Shown here: in pieces, positions 1 to 8,299 of the stretch
Position numbering within the stretch: the stretch's first letter is position 1
How the letters are laid out: every line of letters starts with the position of its first letter
Origin: Geoalkalibacter ferrihydriticus DSM 17813
Lineage (GTDB): Bacteria > Desulfobacterota > Desulfuromonadia > Desulfuromonadales > Geoalkalibacteraceae
NCBI RefSeq assembly: GCF_000820505.1
Contig: NZ_JWJD01000006.1
Coordinates: 79,276-143,275 of the forward strand
Direction: 5' to 3'
Length of the DNA: 64,000 nt
Made by a program: the position numbers and the translations under genes
Notes under the pieces: generated by a model
Databases searched by the model: none
What the model was told of the DNA's origin: nothing
What the model saw: only the letters and a program-made list of their open reading frames with translations

Positions 1-162
1 CCTGGATCCGTGAGATCCGAACGGGCAAGAGCGCAAGTCATTGACCTGCCTAAGCATTCAAAAAATCGCCGATGAACCTATGGGTGCACCTCAGATTTTT
101 TGAAACACTTATTCAAGCCAAGCACTGGCACTCTTTTCCCGCCCAGATCTCACGGATCCAGG
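1..162. repeat. Hairpin (MITE-like) intergenic element
   Basis: The first 17 bases (cctggatccgtgagatc) are repeated perfectly and inverted at 146-162. The similarity continues inward, imperfectly, for about 37 bases. A second perfect inverted pair, ttcaaaaaatc / gattttttgaa (about 58-68 and 95-105), lies in the centre, so the whole stretch can fold into one long imperfect hairpin. It carries no gene and ends about 20 bases before gluQ. The left edge coincides with the window edge, so the element could extend further upstream. The same 17-mer recurs beside rnpB at 23799-23815. A non-autonomous mobile or REP-like element is the best guess. Confidence 0.7.
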
Positions 163-182
163 TTGAAGTGATTTGAGCGAAG

Positions 183-1112
183 ATGACATTTTCTGAAAAG
201 ACACTTGTCGTCGGCCGCTTTGCCCCGAGTCCGACCGGCCCTCTGCATATTGGCTCCCTGGTGGCGGCGGTGGGCAGTTACTGCTTGGCGCGGCGCGATG
301 GTGGGCGCTGGCTGGTGCGCATGGAGGATCTCGATGCGCCGCGGGTCGTGCCCGGGGCCGCGGAAGATATCCTGCGGACCTTGGAAGCTTTCGGTCTGTG
401 CTGGGATGGTGCGGTTCTCTGGCAGAGCCGCCGCACGGCGGTCTATGAGGAGGCTCTTGAGGCCCTGAAAGCCAAGGGGCTGGTGTTTGACTGTGCTTGC
501 TCGCGCCGGGAGATTTTGGCCAGCGCGCCCCATGTCGGGGAGGAGGGGGGTATCTATCCCGGCACTTGCCGCGAGGGCTTGCCGCGGGGAAGGAGGCCGC
601 GGGCTTTGCGTCTGCGCGTGCCGGCAACCACTCTGTGTTTTAACGACGGGGTGAGCGGCCTCCAGGAGCAGCACCTTTCCACGGCAGTGGGCGATTTCAT
701 TCTGCGACGCGCCGATGGGCTGTTCGCCTATCAGTTGGCGGTTGTGGTGGACGATCATGCCTGTGGCGTCAATCAGGTGGTGCGGGGTGCCGATCTTCTC
801 GGTTCGACTCCGCGCCAGATATATCTGCATGAATGTCTCGGACATGCGCCCCCGCTCTATTACCACTTGCCCCTGGCGCTGGGCGAAGATGGCGAGAAAA
901 TCAGCAAGCGTCATGGCCCGGTTTCCATTGGCTGCGGCGAGAAGCCCGCGCCGTTGTTGTGCCGGGTTCTGGAGTTCCTCGGACAACAGGTGCCGCCGGA
1001 TCTTGCGCAAGAAAGTCCCGGGGTGGTTCTGGAATGGGCGGTGCGCCACTTCGATCCGGCCCTTATTCCTGTCGCGCCTGGTTTTTTTGCGCCGGAACGT
1101 AGGGATGGATAG
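183..1112 (+). CDS. gluQ: Glutamyl-Q tRNA(Asp) synthetase
   Basis: A truncated glutamyl-tRNA-synthetase paralogue that activates glutamate and transfers it to the queuosine base at the wobble position of tRNA-Asp. The 309-residue protein is only the catalytic Rossmann domain, as usual for this family (about 300 residues). The class I signature PSPTGPLHIGS is near residue 12 and the KISKRHG signature near residue 240. A C-x-C ... Y-x3-C zinc site lies around residues 98-120 (FDCACSRRE, YPGTCRE). No anticodon-binding domain follows. The ATG at 183 lies just downstream of the 1-162 hairpin element, so any promoter must be within or before that repeat. Full-length GltX is excluded by length. Confidence 0.9.
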   Translation: MTFSEKTLVVGRFAPSPTGPLHIGSLVAAVGSYCLARRDGGRWLVRMEDLDAPRVVPGAAEDILRTLEAFGLCWDGAVLWQSRRTAVYEEALEALKAKGLVFDCACSRREILASAPHVGEEGGIYPGTCREGLPRGRRPRALRLRVPATTLCFNDGVSGLQEQHLSTAVGDFILRRADGLFAYQLAVVVDDHACGVNQVVRGADLLGSTPRQIYLHECLGHAPPLYYHLPLALGEDGEKISKRHGPVSIGCGEKPAPLLCRVLEFLGQQVPPDLAQESPGVVLEWAVRHFDPALIPVAPGFFAPERRDG

Positions 1113-1187
1113 TGATTTTTCTCGCTCGCAGTCGCGATAGCGGGTATGATTTGTCGACAGATCGTTTAGCAAGGGAGGAGCAGGGAC

Positions 1188-1982
1188 ATGCGTCGCTTGG
1201 TTGTGAGTTTGTTGGTTCTGGTACTCTTTTTGGCGGGGTGCCAAAGCGGCACCTACAAAATTCCCCGTGAAGAATTCACCCAGCAGGTGCGCACTCTCGG
1301 CGTGCTGCCGATTTTGATTGACGAAGACTCAAGTATTCAGCATCCCCAGGGCGAAGAAGTGCTGGCTCTGTTGCGGCGCCACAGCGCGGCGCGCGAAGAG
1401 CGCTTGATTCAGATTCTGCGTGACGGCGGTGGTTTTTTTGACGTGCGCCATGTCAATCAGGATCCGCGCCGTCTTTCTCAGCGGCTGCTGGTTGCGCGGG
1501 AAGCCGACGACGGCGGGCTGCCCTACGATTTCTCCGCGTCGACGGCACGCCAGATAGCCGATGAACTGGTAGTGGATGCATTGCTGGTGGTGACCCTGCA
1601 CGGCCGTGAGGTCGTGGAGCGGCGCTGGGACCGCACCCGCCTCAATTTTCTGGAAGCCCCATACAACAATGTCTTGGCCGCCGCCGTGGTCATCGATCGC
1701 GACGGACAGATTCTATGGCGCCTTGACGAGGGTGCCGGCGCGAAATTTCTGGCCCTGCAATATCCGGATTTCGACGAGGCTTTTTACAATAAGGCCGATG
1801 CGGTTCGGCTGAAGTTTCTGACCCCGCAGGGTGTCGAAAGAACGCTGGAGGAACCTGGGGGTGGGCTGTTGGCGCGCAGCACTTATCCCAAACTCTACGC
1901 AGAGGTTTTTGAGCGCATTGGCCGTAGTCTGAAGCCGGGAGTTATCCGCTCCTGGCGCCCGGCCGCCCGGCCTCAGGAATAG
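1188..1982 (+). CDS. Predicted outer-membrane or periplasmic lipoprotein
   Basis: Unknown protein of 264 residues. The N-terminus is a lipoprotein signal peptide (MRRLVVSLLVLVLFLAGC) whose lipobox LAGC puts the lipidated cysteine at residue 18. The mature part is a mixed alpha/beta domain with DALLVVTLHGREV and AAAVVIDRDGQILWRLDEG. This resembles periplasmic lipoproteins that assemble around a short beta-sheet, but I cannot name a family with certainty. A good Shine-Dalgarno (gggaggag) precedes the ATG. It follows gluQ by 75 bp on the same strand and is separated from rho by 539 bp, so it is probably the last gene of the gluQ unit. Confidence 0.7.
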   Translation: MRRLVVSLLVLVLFLAGCQSGTYKIPREEFTQQVRTLGVLPILIDEDSSIQHPQGEEVLALLRRHSAAREERLIQILRDGGGFFDVRHVNQDPRRLSQRLLVAREADDGGLPYDFSASTARQIADELVVDALLVVTLHGREVVERRWDRTRLNFLEAPYNNVLAAAVVIDRDGQILWRLDEGAGAKFLALQYPDFDEAFYNKADAVRLKFLTPQGVERTLEEPGGGLLARSTYPKLYAEVFERIGRSLKPGVIRSWRPAARPQE

Positions 1983-2089
1983 GCAATATCTTCTCCATGG
2001 ACGTTTTGCCGCGGTTTCGCCTGCCGGCTGGAAAGCCGACAGGCGAAGTGCTTAGGGACGCAAAACCGGGAGCTTGCGGAAATTATTGG

Positions 2090-2118
2090 TTGACATTCAG
2101 TTTGAAAGCGATTATGTA
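2090..2118 (+). promoter_or_regulatory. Candidate sigma70 promoter for rho
   Basis: TTGACA at 2090-2095 is a perfect -35 box, followed by a 17-base spacer and TATGTA at 2113-2118 as a weak -10. The surrounding sequence is more AT-rich than the flanking genes. It would start transcription about 400 bases before the rho ATG. Confidence 0.5.
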
Positions 2119-2264
2119 TTTGGGCGTGTTGTTGCAGACGACACCCACTCATTCAAAGTGCAATCTGCTAGAATTACATTCCTTTCCAATCGACTCGATA
2201 AATAAAATCCGAAAATCTTGGTTGCCGAATATCGATAAATAGAGCTCTTTATTAAAACGACTCG

Positions 2265-2286
2265 ACGAGACAGGCATCTCGTTTTT
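2265..2286 (+). terminator. Intrinsic terminator or attenuator in the rho leader
   Basis: Stem acgaga / tctcgt (2265-2270, 2277-2282) with a 6-base loop, followed by five T residues (2282-2286). It lies between the candidate promoter and rho, so it would abort leader transcripts unless antiterminated. Confidence 0.55.
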
Positions 2287-2521
2287 ACCGAAGAGTCTTT
2301 TGCGCAGCGCTGTTCGCTAGCTCCCGGATTATGGAGTCGCGCAGCCGTGCATGAGGAAGACCCGCCAACATATCCCTGTTTTTCACAGATATTAATTTGT
2401 ATTGTCGACTCTCCAGTAACCGCATCTGCTGCGGTGCGCGGCCCATGTTCGCGCGTGGAGTTGTCCGGAGCGCCGGCATGGACCGGTGGAGAAGCTTTGA
2501 AGAGGAGCGTTTAGGAGGCCC

Positions 2522-3769
2522 ATGAACCTGAAAGAGCTGAAAGAGAAAAAAATCCAGGAACTGACTGCAATCGGCAAGGATCTCGGTGTGGAGGGCGCCG
2601 CGGGGATGCGCAAGCAGGACCTGATTTTCTCCATCCTCAACGCCGCCTCGGAAAAAAACGGCGCGATTTTCGGCGAAGGCGTCCTGGAAATCCTGCCGGA
2701 CGGGTTCGGTTTTCTGCGTGCCCCCGACGCCAACTATCTGCCCGGTCCCGACGATATCTATGTGTCGCCTTCGCAGATCCGCCGCTTCAATCTGCGCACC
2801 GGCGATACGGTTGCCGGGCAGATCCGTCCGCCCAAGGAGGGTGAGCGTTATTTTGCTCTGCTCAAAGTGGCCGAGGTCAATTTCGAGAATCCCTCGGTGG
2901 CCAGGGAAAAAGTTCTGTTCGACAACCTTACCCCGCTCTATCCCGAGGAGCGTCTGGTCCTGGAAACGGCGCCGGACAATCTGCCGATGCGCGTTATCGA
3001 TCTGGCGACTCCGGTGGGCAAGGGGCAGCGCGCCCTCATCGTCGCCCCACCGCGTACCGGCAAGACCATGCTGCTGCAAAATATCGCCAATTCCATCACC
3101 GCAAACCACCCCGAAGCCTACCTGATCGTGCTGCTCATCGACGAACGTCCCGAAGAGGTCACCGACATGCAGCGCAACGTCAACGGCGAGGTCATTTCTT
3201 CGACCTTTGACGAGCCCGCCACGCGTCACGTGCAGGTGGCGGAAATGGTCATTGAAAAAGCCAAGCGGCTGGTTGAGCACAAGCGCGATGTGGTGATTTT
3301 GCTTGATTCCATCACCCGCCTGGCGCGTGCTTACAATACGGTGGTGCCACCTTCGGGGAAAATTCTCTCCGGCGGTGTCGATTCCAACGCGCTGCACAAG
3401 CCCAAACGGTTTTTCGGCGCGGCGCGCAACATCGAGGAGGGTGGCAGTCTGACTATCATCGCCACCGCTCTGGTCGATACGGGCAGCAAGATGGATGAGG
3501 TCATCTTTGAGGAATTCAAGGGCACCGGCAACATGGAACTGCTCCTCGACCGGCGTCTGGTGGACAAGCGCACCTTCCCGGCCGTCGATATCAACAAGTC
3601 GGGTACCCGGCGCGAGGAATTGCTGGTCGACAAGACCTCCTTGCAGCGCATCTGGTTGCTGCGTAAGGTTCTCTCCACCATGAATGTGGTGGACAGTCTG
3701 GAGTTTCTTCTGGAAAAGCTCGGAGAAACCAAGAGTAACCGGGAATTTCTGGAATCCATGAATCAGTAA
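2522..3769 (+). CDS. rho: Transcription termination factor Rho
   Basis: Hexameric RNA-dependent ATPase helicase that ends untranslated transcripts. The 415-residue length is typical. Order: N-terminal SAP-like helical Rho_N region ([10 protein letters not shown], residues 1-45), an OB-fold RNA-binding domain (about 50-120, with GFGFLRAPD), then the RecA-like ATPase. Visible are Walker [10 protein letters not shown] near residue 180, Walker [17 protein letters not shown] around residue 262 and the Q-loop/R-loop region [10 protein letters not shown] strong ribosome site (ggaggcc) precedes the ATG. Downstream rpmE begins 131 bp later with its own ribosome site. The long leader with an internal terminator suggests attenuation control. 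Confidence 0.97.
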   Translation: MNLKELKEKKIQELTAIGKDLGVEGAAGMRKQDLIFSILNAASEKNGAIFGEGVLEILPDGFGFLRAPDANYLPGPDDIYVSPSQIRRFNLRTGDTVAGQIRPPKEGERYFALLKVAEVNFENPSVAREKVLFDNLTPLYPEERLVLETAPDNLPMRVIDLATPVGKGQRALIVAPPRTGKTMLLQNIANSITANHPEAYLIVLLIDERPEEVTDMQRNVNGEVISSTFDEPATRHVQVAEMVIEKAKRLVEHKRDVVILLDSITRLARAYNTVVPPSGKILSGGVDSNALHKPKRFFGAARNIEEGGSLTIIATALVDTGSKMDEVIFEEFKGTGNMELLLDRRLVDKRTFPAVDINKSGTRREELLVDKTSLQRIWLLRKVLSTMNVVDSLEFLLEKLGETKSNREFLESMNQ

Positions 3770-3900
3770 TCCCCGCCCGGTCTGCCGATGCAGGCGATGC
3801 GGGCCTTGCTTTTTTGTGGGAAAAGTGATAAAAGGCACCTCTTGTGCTTTGTGGCACGAACAATACAGCCTGTACCCGCCAGGCCCCAAGGAGAAACACA

Positions 3901-4113
3901 ATGAAAAAAGATATCCATCCCGCGTATCAGGACGTTCAGATCAAGTGTGGTTGCGGCAATGTTGTCGAAACCCGCTCGACTCTCAAAAGCGATTTCATGA
4001 CGGAAATCTGCTCTGCCTGTCATCCCTTTTATACCGGCAAGCAAAAACTGATCGATACCGCCGGGCGCGTAGAGCGCTTCCGTCGCAAATATGGTCAGGG
4101 TGAGAAGAAGTAG
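3901..4113 (+). CDS. rpmE: 50S ribosomal protein L31, zinc-binding type
   Basis: Small ribosomal protein of the large subunit, 70 residues, starting [10 protein letters not shown]. All four zinc-ligand cysteines of the C+ form are present: C16-x-C18 and C37-x2-C40. It should therefore bind zinc, unlike the zinc-free paralogue made under zinc limitation. The ATG at 3901 is preferred over an upstream in-frame start at 3844 because an AAGGAGAAA ribosome site sits directly before it and the product then has normal L31 length. The rho-rpmE-prfA-prmC order is common in bacteria. A strong terminator follows. Confidence 0.97.
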   Translation: MKKDIHPAYQDVQIKCGCGNVVETRSTLKSDFMTEICSACHPFYTGKQKLIDTAGRVERFRRKYGQGEKK

Positions 4114-4154
4114 CCTGCTCGTTTTCGAAATGTTCTTGCCTTTCTGAAGCCCTG

Positions 4155-4192
4155 CGCCTGTCTCCCTGCGGGAGACAGGCGTGCAGTTTTTT
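4155..4192 (+). terminator. Intrinsic terminator after rpmE
   Basis: An 11-12-bp GC-rich stem (cgcctgtctcc / gggagacaggcg) with a short loop, followed after gtgcag by six T residues. It separates rho-rpmE from thyX. Confidence 0.8.
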
Positions 4193-4245
4193 CAGGGCTA
4201 TTCTTTCCTCCCCGGGTTCGGCCCGGATTTCGCCCGTGGTTTTCC

Positions 4246-4935
4246 ATGCGCGTTTCATTGCTCACCCATACTCCCGATCCGGAACGGACGGTGGCCGCCG
4301 CGGCACGACTGTGCTATTCGGATTCTTCCATCGGCGAACTGATGGACAGGTCGGGGTCCGACCGTGCTGCGTTTCTGCGCAAGATCCTGTCGTTGGGCCA
4401 TTTTTCCGTGCTCGAACACGCCAGTTTTACCTTCGGCATCGAAGGCATCAGCCGTGCCTGCTCCCACCAGTTGGTGCGCCACCGCATCGCTTCCTACTCT
4501 CAACAGAGTCAGCGTTATGTCTCGCATCGCGAGCGCTTTGATGCCGTGACGCCGCCGAGCATTGCTGCTCAGCCCGAACTGCTGCAACGCTACGAAACGC
4601 TGCTGCATCAGATACACGAGACCTACCGTGATTTTCTCAATGCGGGAATTGCTGCCGAGGACGCGCGTTTCGTGCTGCCCAATGCCGCTGCCACCAAGCT
4701 CGTGATGACCATGAATGCGCGCGAGCTGCGTCACTTCTTTGAGTTGCGCTGCTGTCGTCGGGCACAATGGGAAATTCGTGCCATGGCGGTGGACATGCTG
4801 CGTTTGTGCCGCAAGGCAGCCTCTCTGCTGTTTGCCGATGCCGGGCCGGGGTGTCTGGCGGGGCGTTGTCCCGAAGGGGCCATGACCTGCGGTGAAATGG
4901 CGCAGGTGCGTGAAGAATTTTCGCAATTAGGATAA
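4246..4935 (+). CDS. thyX: FAD-dependent thymidylate synthase ThyX
   Basis: Flavin-dependent synthase that methylates dUMP to dTMP using methylene-tetrahydrofolate and NADPH, without making dihydrofolate. The 229-residue protein carries the ThyX signature RHRx7S as RHRIASYSQQS (around residues 81-91), plus the substrate region NARELRHFFELRCCRRAQWEIR (about 158-180). No thyA is present in this window. It lies between rpmE and prfA and ends 3 bp before prfA, so it is probably cotranscribed with prfA-prmC. The start ATG at 4246 gives the standard N-terminus (MRVSLLTHTPDPE). Confidence 0.95.
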   Translation: MRVSLLTHTPDPERTVAAAARLCYSDSSIGELMDRSGSDRAAFLRKILSLGHFSVLEHASFTFGIEGISRACSHQLVRHRIASYSQQSQRYVSHRERFDAVTPPSIAAQPELLQRYETLLHQIHETYRDFLNAGIAAEDARFVLPNAAATKLVMTMNARELRHFFELRCCRRAQWEIRAMAVDMLRLCRKAASLLFADAGPGCLAGRCPEGAMTCGEMAQVREEFSQLG

Positions 4936-4938
4936 TGC

Positions 4939-6006
4939 ATGTTCAACAAGCTTGAAGAAGTGGTCGATCGTTTTCGCGAGGTGGAGGGCCTGCTGTCGGA
5001 TCCGACGGTGGTCTCCAACCAGGAGAAATACCGCGCGTTGACCAAAGAACATTCCTCTCTCTCGGAGGTCGTCGAGGTCTTTCAGCGTTATAAGAAAGTC
5101 TGCGAGGCCATCGCCGGTAACCGCGAACTGCTACGCGATCCGGATCCCGAGGTCAAAGAGATGGCGCGGGCCGAATTGCCCGAACTCGAAGGGGCCAAGG
5201 AGCAGCTCGAAAAGGATCTGCATTTCCTGCTTCTGCCCCGCGATCCCAACGACGACAAGAACATTCTTCTCGAAGTCCGCGCCGGCACCGGCGGCGAGGA
5301 AGCCGCCCTGTTCGCCGCCGACCTTTTCCGCATGTACTCGCGTTACGCCGACGCCAAGGGCTGGAAAGTTGAGATCATGAGCCTTTCCGAAGCCGACGCC
5401 GGAGGGATCAAGGAGGTCATCGCCCTGATCCGCGGCAACCGCGTTTATTCGCGCCTCAAGTTTGAAAGCGGTACCCATCGCGTGCAGCGGGTTCCGGCCA
5501 CGGAAGCCCAGGGGCGCATCCATACCTCGGCCTGCACCGTGGCGGTGCTTCCCGAGGCTGACGAGGTGGACCTCGACATCGATCCCGGCGATTTGCGCAT
5601 CGATGTGTATCGCTCTTCCGGGGCCGGCGGCCAGCACGTCAACAAGACCGACTCGGCGGTGCGCATCACCCATATCCCCACCGGCGTTGCGGTAGCCTGC
5701 CAGGACGAGAAGTCCCAGCACAAGAATAAAGCCAAGGCCATGAAGATCCTCAGCTCACGCATTCTTGAAAGTCTGCGCGCCGAACAGGATGCGAAAATGG
5801 CCGCTGATCGCAAGAGTCAGGTGGGCAGCGGCGACCGCAGCGAGCGTATCCGCACCTACAATTTTCCCCAGGGGCGCTGCACCGACCATCGCATCGGCCT
5901 GACCTTGTATCGGCTCGAAGCCATTATGCAGGGCGACCTCGATGAGATCGTCGATGCGCTCACCACCCACTCCCAGAGTGATGCTCTCAGCGGGCAGGAG
6001 GCTTAG
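4939..6006 (+). CDS. prfA: Peptide chain release factor 1
   Basis: Class I release factor that reads UAA/UAG and triggers peptidyl-tRNA hydrolysis. The 355-residue length is typical. Domain order: N-terminal coiled coil (1-100), then the RF core with the catalytic GGQ loop in [17 protein letters not shown] (around residue 230) and the tail [19 protein letters not shown]. The GGQ glutamine is the target of PrmC, whose gene follows directly. The prfA stop codon TAG and the prmC GTG start overlap by one base, indicating translational coupling. RF2 is unlikely given the RF1-type context and lack of a programmed frameshift. Confidence 0.96.
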   Translation: MFNKLEEVVDRFREVEGLLSDPTVVSNQEKYRALTKEHSSLSEVVEVFQRYKKVCEAIAGNRELLRDPDPEVKEMARAELPELEGAKEQLEKDLHFLLLPRDPNDDKNILLEVRAGTGGEEAALFAADLFRMYSRYADAKGWKVEIMSLSEADAGGIKEVIALIRGNRVYSRLKFESGTHRVQRVPATEAQGRIHTSACTVAVLPEADEVDLDIDPGDLRIDVYRSSGAGGQHVNKTDSAVRITHIPTGVAVACQDEKSQHKNKAKAMKILSSRILESLRAEQDAKMAADRKSQVGSGDRSERIRTYNFPQGRCTDHRIGLTLYRLEAIMQGDLDEIVDALTTHSQSDALSGQEA

Positions 6007-6866
6007 TGTCCGCTGCGCCGGTGAATGAAAGTTGGACGGTTCTCAAGGTTCTGGAGTGGACCGCCGGTTATTTTCGCGAACGTGGTATCGAATCGGCGCG
6101 GCTTGACGCCGATCTGCTGCTGGCCGCAACCCTTGAAGTCGATCGGGTCGGCTTGTATTTGCGCTATGACCAACCTTTGCAGGCGCAGGAGCTGAGTCGC
6201 TTTCGCGCTCTGGTGGCGCGGCGCGCGCGCCGTGAACCCCTGGCTTACATTCTTGGCGAGGCGGAGTTCTGGTCTTTGTCCTTTAAGGTTTCATCGGGGG
6301 TGTTGATCCCTCGCCCCGACACCGAGGTGCTGGTAGAAGAGGCTCTGGCTTGCGGTCCCGCTGAAGCCCGGGTTCTCGATGTCGGGACTGGGAGCGGTGC
6401 TCTCGCCGTGGCCCTGGTCGTGGAACGGCCCGCCTGGCAGATGACGGCCCTCGATGTGTCGAATCTCGCTCTGGAGGTGGCCACAGGCAATGCCGCTCGG
6501 CACGGGGTGCGGGAGCGCATACGTTTTCTGCTCGGCGACCTGGCGCACCTGCCGGAAGAGGAATTCGATCTGATCATTGCCAACCCACCCTATATCCCCA
6601 GCGACGATCTGTCCGGCCTCATGGCCGATGTGCGGGACTTCGAGCCGCACCTGGCCCTGGACGGCGGCGCCGACGGGCTGGCTGCCTACCGCGCTTTGGC
6701 TTCCCAGGCGCCGACGCGTCTGAGCCCCGGCGGTTGGCTGCTCGTCGAAATCGGTCAGGGGCAAGAGGTGGCGGTGACAGAGCTTTTTCAACAGGCGGGA
6801 CTTGGGGAGATTCATACCCGTGCCGACTACGCCGGGATCATCCGCGTGGTGGGCGGACGCATCTAA
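6006..6866 (+). CDS. prmC: Release factor glutamine methyltransferase PrmC
   Basis: S-adenosylmethionine-dependent methyltransferase that N5-methylates the glutamine of the GGQ motif in release factors. The protein has 286 residues: an N-terminal helical RF-recognition domain (to about residue 90), then a Rossmann methyltransferase domain with VLDVGTGSGALAVAL (motif I) and the family signature NPPYIPS (motif IV, around residue 195). Start is GTG at 6006, overlapping the prfA stop. The stop is followed by a 93-bp spacer with heptameric repeats before murA, so prmC is probably the end of the thyX-prfA-prmC unit, although read-through is possible. Confidence 0.95.
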   Translation: MSAAPVNESWTVLKVLEWTAGYFRERGIESARLDADLLLAATLEVDRVGLYLRYDQPLQAQELSRFRALVARRARREPLAYILGEAEFWSLSFKVSSGVLIPRPDTEVLVEEALACGPAEARVLDVGTGSGALAVALVVERPAWQMTALDVSNLALEVATGNAARHGVRERIRFLLGDLAHLPEEEFDLIIANPPYIPSDDLSGLMADVRDFEPHLALDGGADGLAAYRALASQAPTRLSPGGWLLVEIGQGQEVAVTELFQQAGLGEIHTRADYAGIIRVVGGRI

Positions 6867-6885
6867 GGCTTGTTGCTGGTTTTTT

Positions 6886-6953
6886 GTCCCTCACGGTTTC
6901 TTTTGATTTTAACCAGGGACGAATCACCAGGGACAAAGGACCAATGACGGAGT
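6886..6953 (+). repeat. Heptameric tandem repeat with hairpin, prmC-murA spacer
   Basis: From 6912 the spacer reads as consecutive 7-base units: accaggg, acgaatc, accaggg, acaaagg, accaatg, acggagt. An upstream gtccct (6886-6891) can pair with agggac (6915-6920). The same unit type recurs in the murA-hisG spacer at 8263-8297. This is like the short tandem heptamer repeats known between genes in other bacteria such as cyanobacteria. The murA start region lies directly after it. Confidence 0.7.
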
Positions 6954-6959
6954 CTTTTT

Positions 6960-8213
6960 TTGGATAAAATCATCATTCATGGCGGCAGGCGGCTCAAGGG
7001 TGAGGTTCAGGTCAGCGGTGCCAAGAATTCGGCCTTGCCCCTGCTCTTTGCCACGCTGTTGGCGCCCGGCGTGCATCGTGTCAGCAACGTGCCGCATTTG
7101 CGCGACATCGATACCGCCGAAAAATTGCTGAGTATTCTGGGCGCCCGGGTGGAGCGCGAAAACGGCACCTTTGCCGTAGACGCCACGTCTATCGAGAGCG
7201 TCGAGGCGCCCTATGATCTGGTGCGCACCATGCGCGCCTCGGTCCTGGTGCTGGGGCCCCTGCTGGCGCGCTGCGGCCATGCGCGGGTGAGCCTGCCGGG
7301 CGGTTGCGCCATCGGCGCGCGGCCCATCAACCTGCACCTCAAGGGCTTTGAGGCGCTGGGTGCGAAAATAACTCTCGATCATGGCTATGTCGAGGCGCGC
7401 GCCCGCAGTTTGCAGGGTGGGCGGGTGCGTTTTGATATTCCCACCGTGGGCGGCACGGAAAACCTGATGATGGCGGCCACTCTGGCCAAGGGCACGACAG
7501 TCATCGAAAACGCCGCCTGTGAACCCGAGATCGTCGATCTGGCGGAAGCCCTGGTGAAAATGGGTGCGCGCATCAAGGGGGCCGGCAGTGACACCCTGAC
7601 CATTGAAGGCGTACGTGAACTTCAGCCCTTTGAACACACGGTCATGCCCGATCGCATCGAAGCCGGCACCTTTCTTGTCGCCGGCGCCATGACGCGCGGC
7701 GACGTGCGGGTTCGGGGACTGCGTTCCGCCCATCAGGAGGCACTGATCGTCAAGTTGCGCGAGGCGGGGGTTGAGATCAGCGGCGCTGGAGACGAGCTGC
7801 GGGTCAAGGGACCGCGGCGCATTACCCCCGTCGATATTCGCACCTCTCCCTATCCGGGTTTTCCGACGGACATGCAGGCTCAATTCATGGCGCTCATGGC
7901 CCTGTCCGACGGTGCCAGCGTCATCAATGAAAACGTCTTCGAAAATCGCTTTATGCATGTATGCGAGTTGCAGCGCATGGGCGCCGACATCGCTATCGAC
8001 GGGCACACCGCCGTGGTGCGCGGGGTCAAAAAGCTGCTCGGCGCCCCGGTCATGGCCACCGATCTGCGCGCCAGCGCCTCGTTGATTCTGGCAGGCCTGG
8101 CCGCCGAAAACACCACCGAAGTTTCGCGCATCTATCACCTCGACCGCGGCTACGAGCGCATCGAAGAAAAGCTCAAAGGATTGGGCGCGGATATCGAGCG
8201 AGTCAAGGAATAA
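6960..8213 (+). CDS. murA: UDP-N-acetylglucosamine 1-carboxyvinyltransferase
   Basis: First committed step of peptidoglycan synthesis: transfers enolpyruvate from PEP to UDP-GlcNAc in the cytoplasm. The 417-residue length is normal. The start is TTG at 6960, giving the conserved N-terminus [16 protein letters not shown]. The catalytic cysteine is present in [13 protein letters not shown] (around residue 117), so the enzyme is predicted fosfomycin-sensitive. Other conserved parts are GAKNSALPL near residue 21 and [14 protein letters not shown] near the end. The ribosome site is weak. Gene and spacer repeats upstream and downstream match, and the his genes follow on the same strand. Confidence 0.96.
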   Translation: MDKIIIHGGRRLKGEVQVSGAKNSALPLLFATLLAPGVHRVSNVPHLRDIDTAEKLLSILGARVERENGTFAVDATSIESVEAPYDLVRTMRASVLVLGPLLARCGHARVSLPGGCAIGARPINLHLKGFEALGAKITLDHGYVEARARSLQGGRVRFDIPTVGGTENLMMAATLAKGTTVIENAACEPEIVDLAEALVKMGARIKGAGSDTLTIEGVRELQPFEHTVMPDRIEAGTFLVAGAMTRGDVRVRGLRSAHQEALIVKLREAGVEISGAGDELRVKGPRRITPVDIRTSPYPGFPTDMQAQFMALMALSDGASVINENVFENRFMHVCELQRMGADIAIDGHTAVVRGVKKLLGAPVMATDLRASASLILAGLAAENTTEVSRIYHLDRGYERIEEKLKGLGADIERVKE

Positions 8214-8231
8214 ACCTGTCATGGGCGGCAT

Positions 8232-8297
8232 GTCCCTGGTCATTGGTTTTTTCAGGTTTTTTGCCAGGGACAAATGACAAAGGACAAAGGACAGCCT
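8232..8297 (+). repeat. Heptameric tandem repeat with hairpin, murA-hisG spacer
   Basis: A perfect inverted pair gtccctgg (8232-8239) / ccagggac (8264-8271) is followed by 7-base units gccaggg, acaaatg, acaaagg, acaaagg, acagcct (8263-8297). It is the same repeat type and arrangement as at 6886-6953, flanking murA on both sides. The hisG ATG follows directly, so the last unit occupies the position of its ribosome-binding region. Confidence 0.7.
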
Positions 8298-8299
8298 TT

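Larger units (their letters stand above)
1983..2521 (+). promoter_or_regulatory. 539-bp gene-free leader upstream of rho
   Basis: No convincing gene. It contains, in order: a folded segment at 2003-2066 in which gttttgc (2003-2009) pairs with gcaaaac (2060-2066) around an inner hairpin (tcgcctg 2017-2023 / caggcga 2040-2046 with a ggaa loop); a sigma70-like promoter at 2090-2118; an intrinsic-terminator-like hairpin at 2265-2286; then about 235 bases to the rho start codon. The arrangement promoter - terminator - long untranslated leader suggests transcriptional attenuation of rho. Autoregulation through its own leader is known for rho in Escherichia coli, but the mechanism here is inferred. 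Confidence 0.5.

Noticed and set aside
2050-2075. gggacgcaaaacc looks like part of a cyclic-di-GMP-I (GEMM) riboswitch
   Set aside because: The upstream GCAAACC half and the spacing of the tetraloop hairpin are not present. The 2003-2066 fold is different, so I do not call a riboswitch.
1997-2242. 81-residue open frame in the rho leader
   Set aside because: No ribosome site, no recognisable protein, and it runs through the folded segment and the candidate promoter.
2285-3901. Long open frame opposite rho, and similar long frames opposite gluQ and trkH
   Set aside because: High GC causes long antisense frames. The opposite strands encode conserved proteins with good motifs, while these show no family features.
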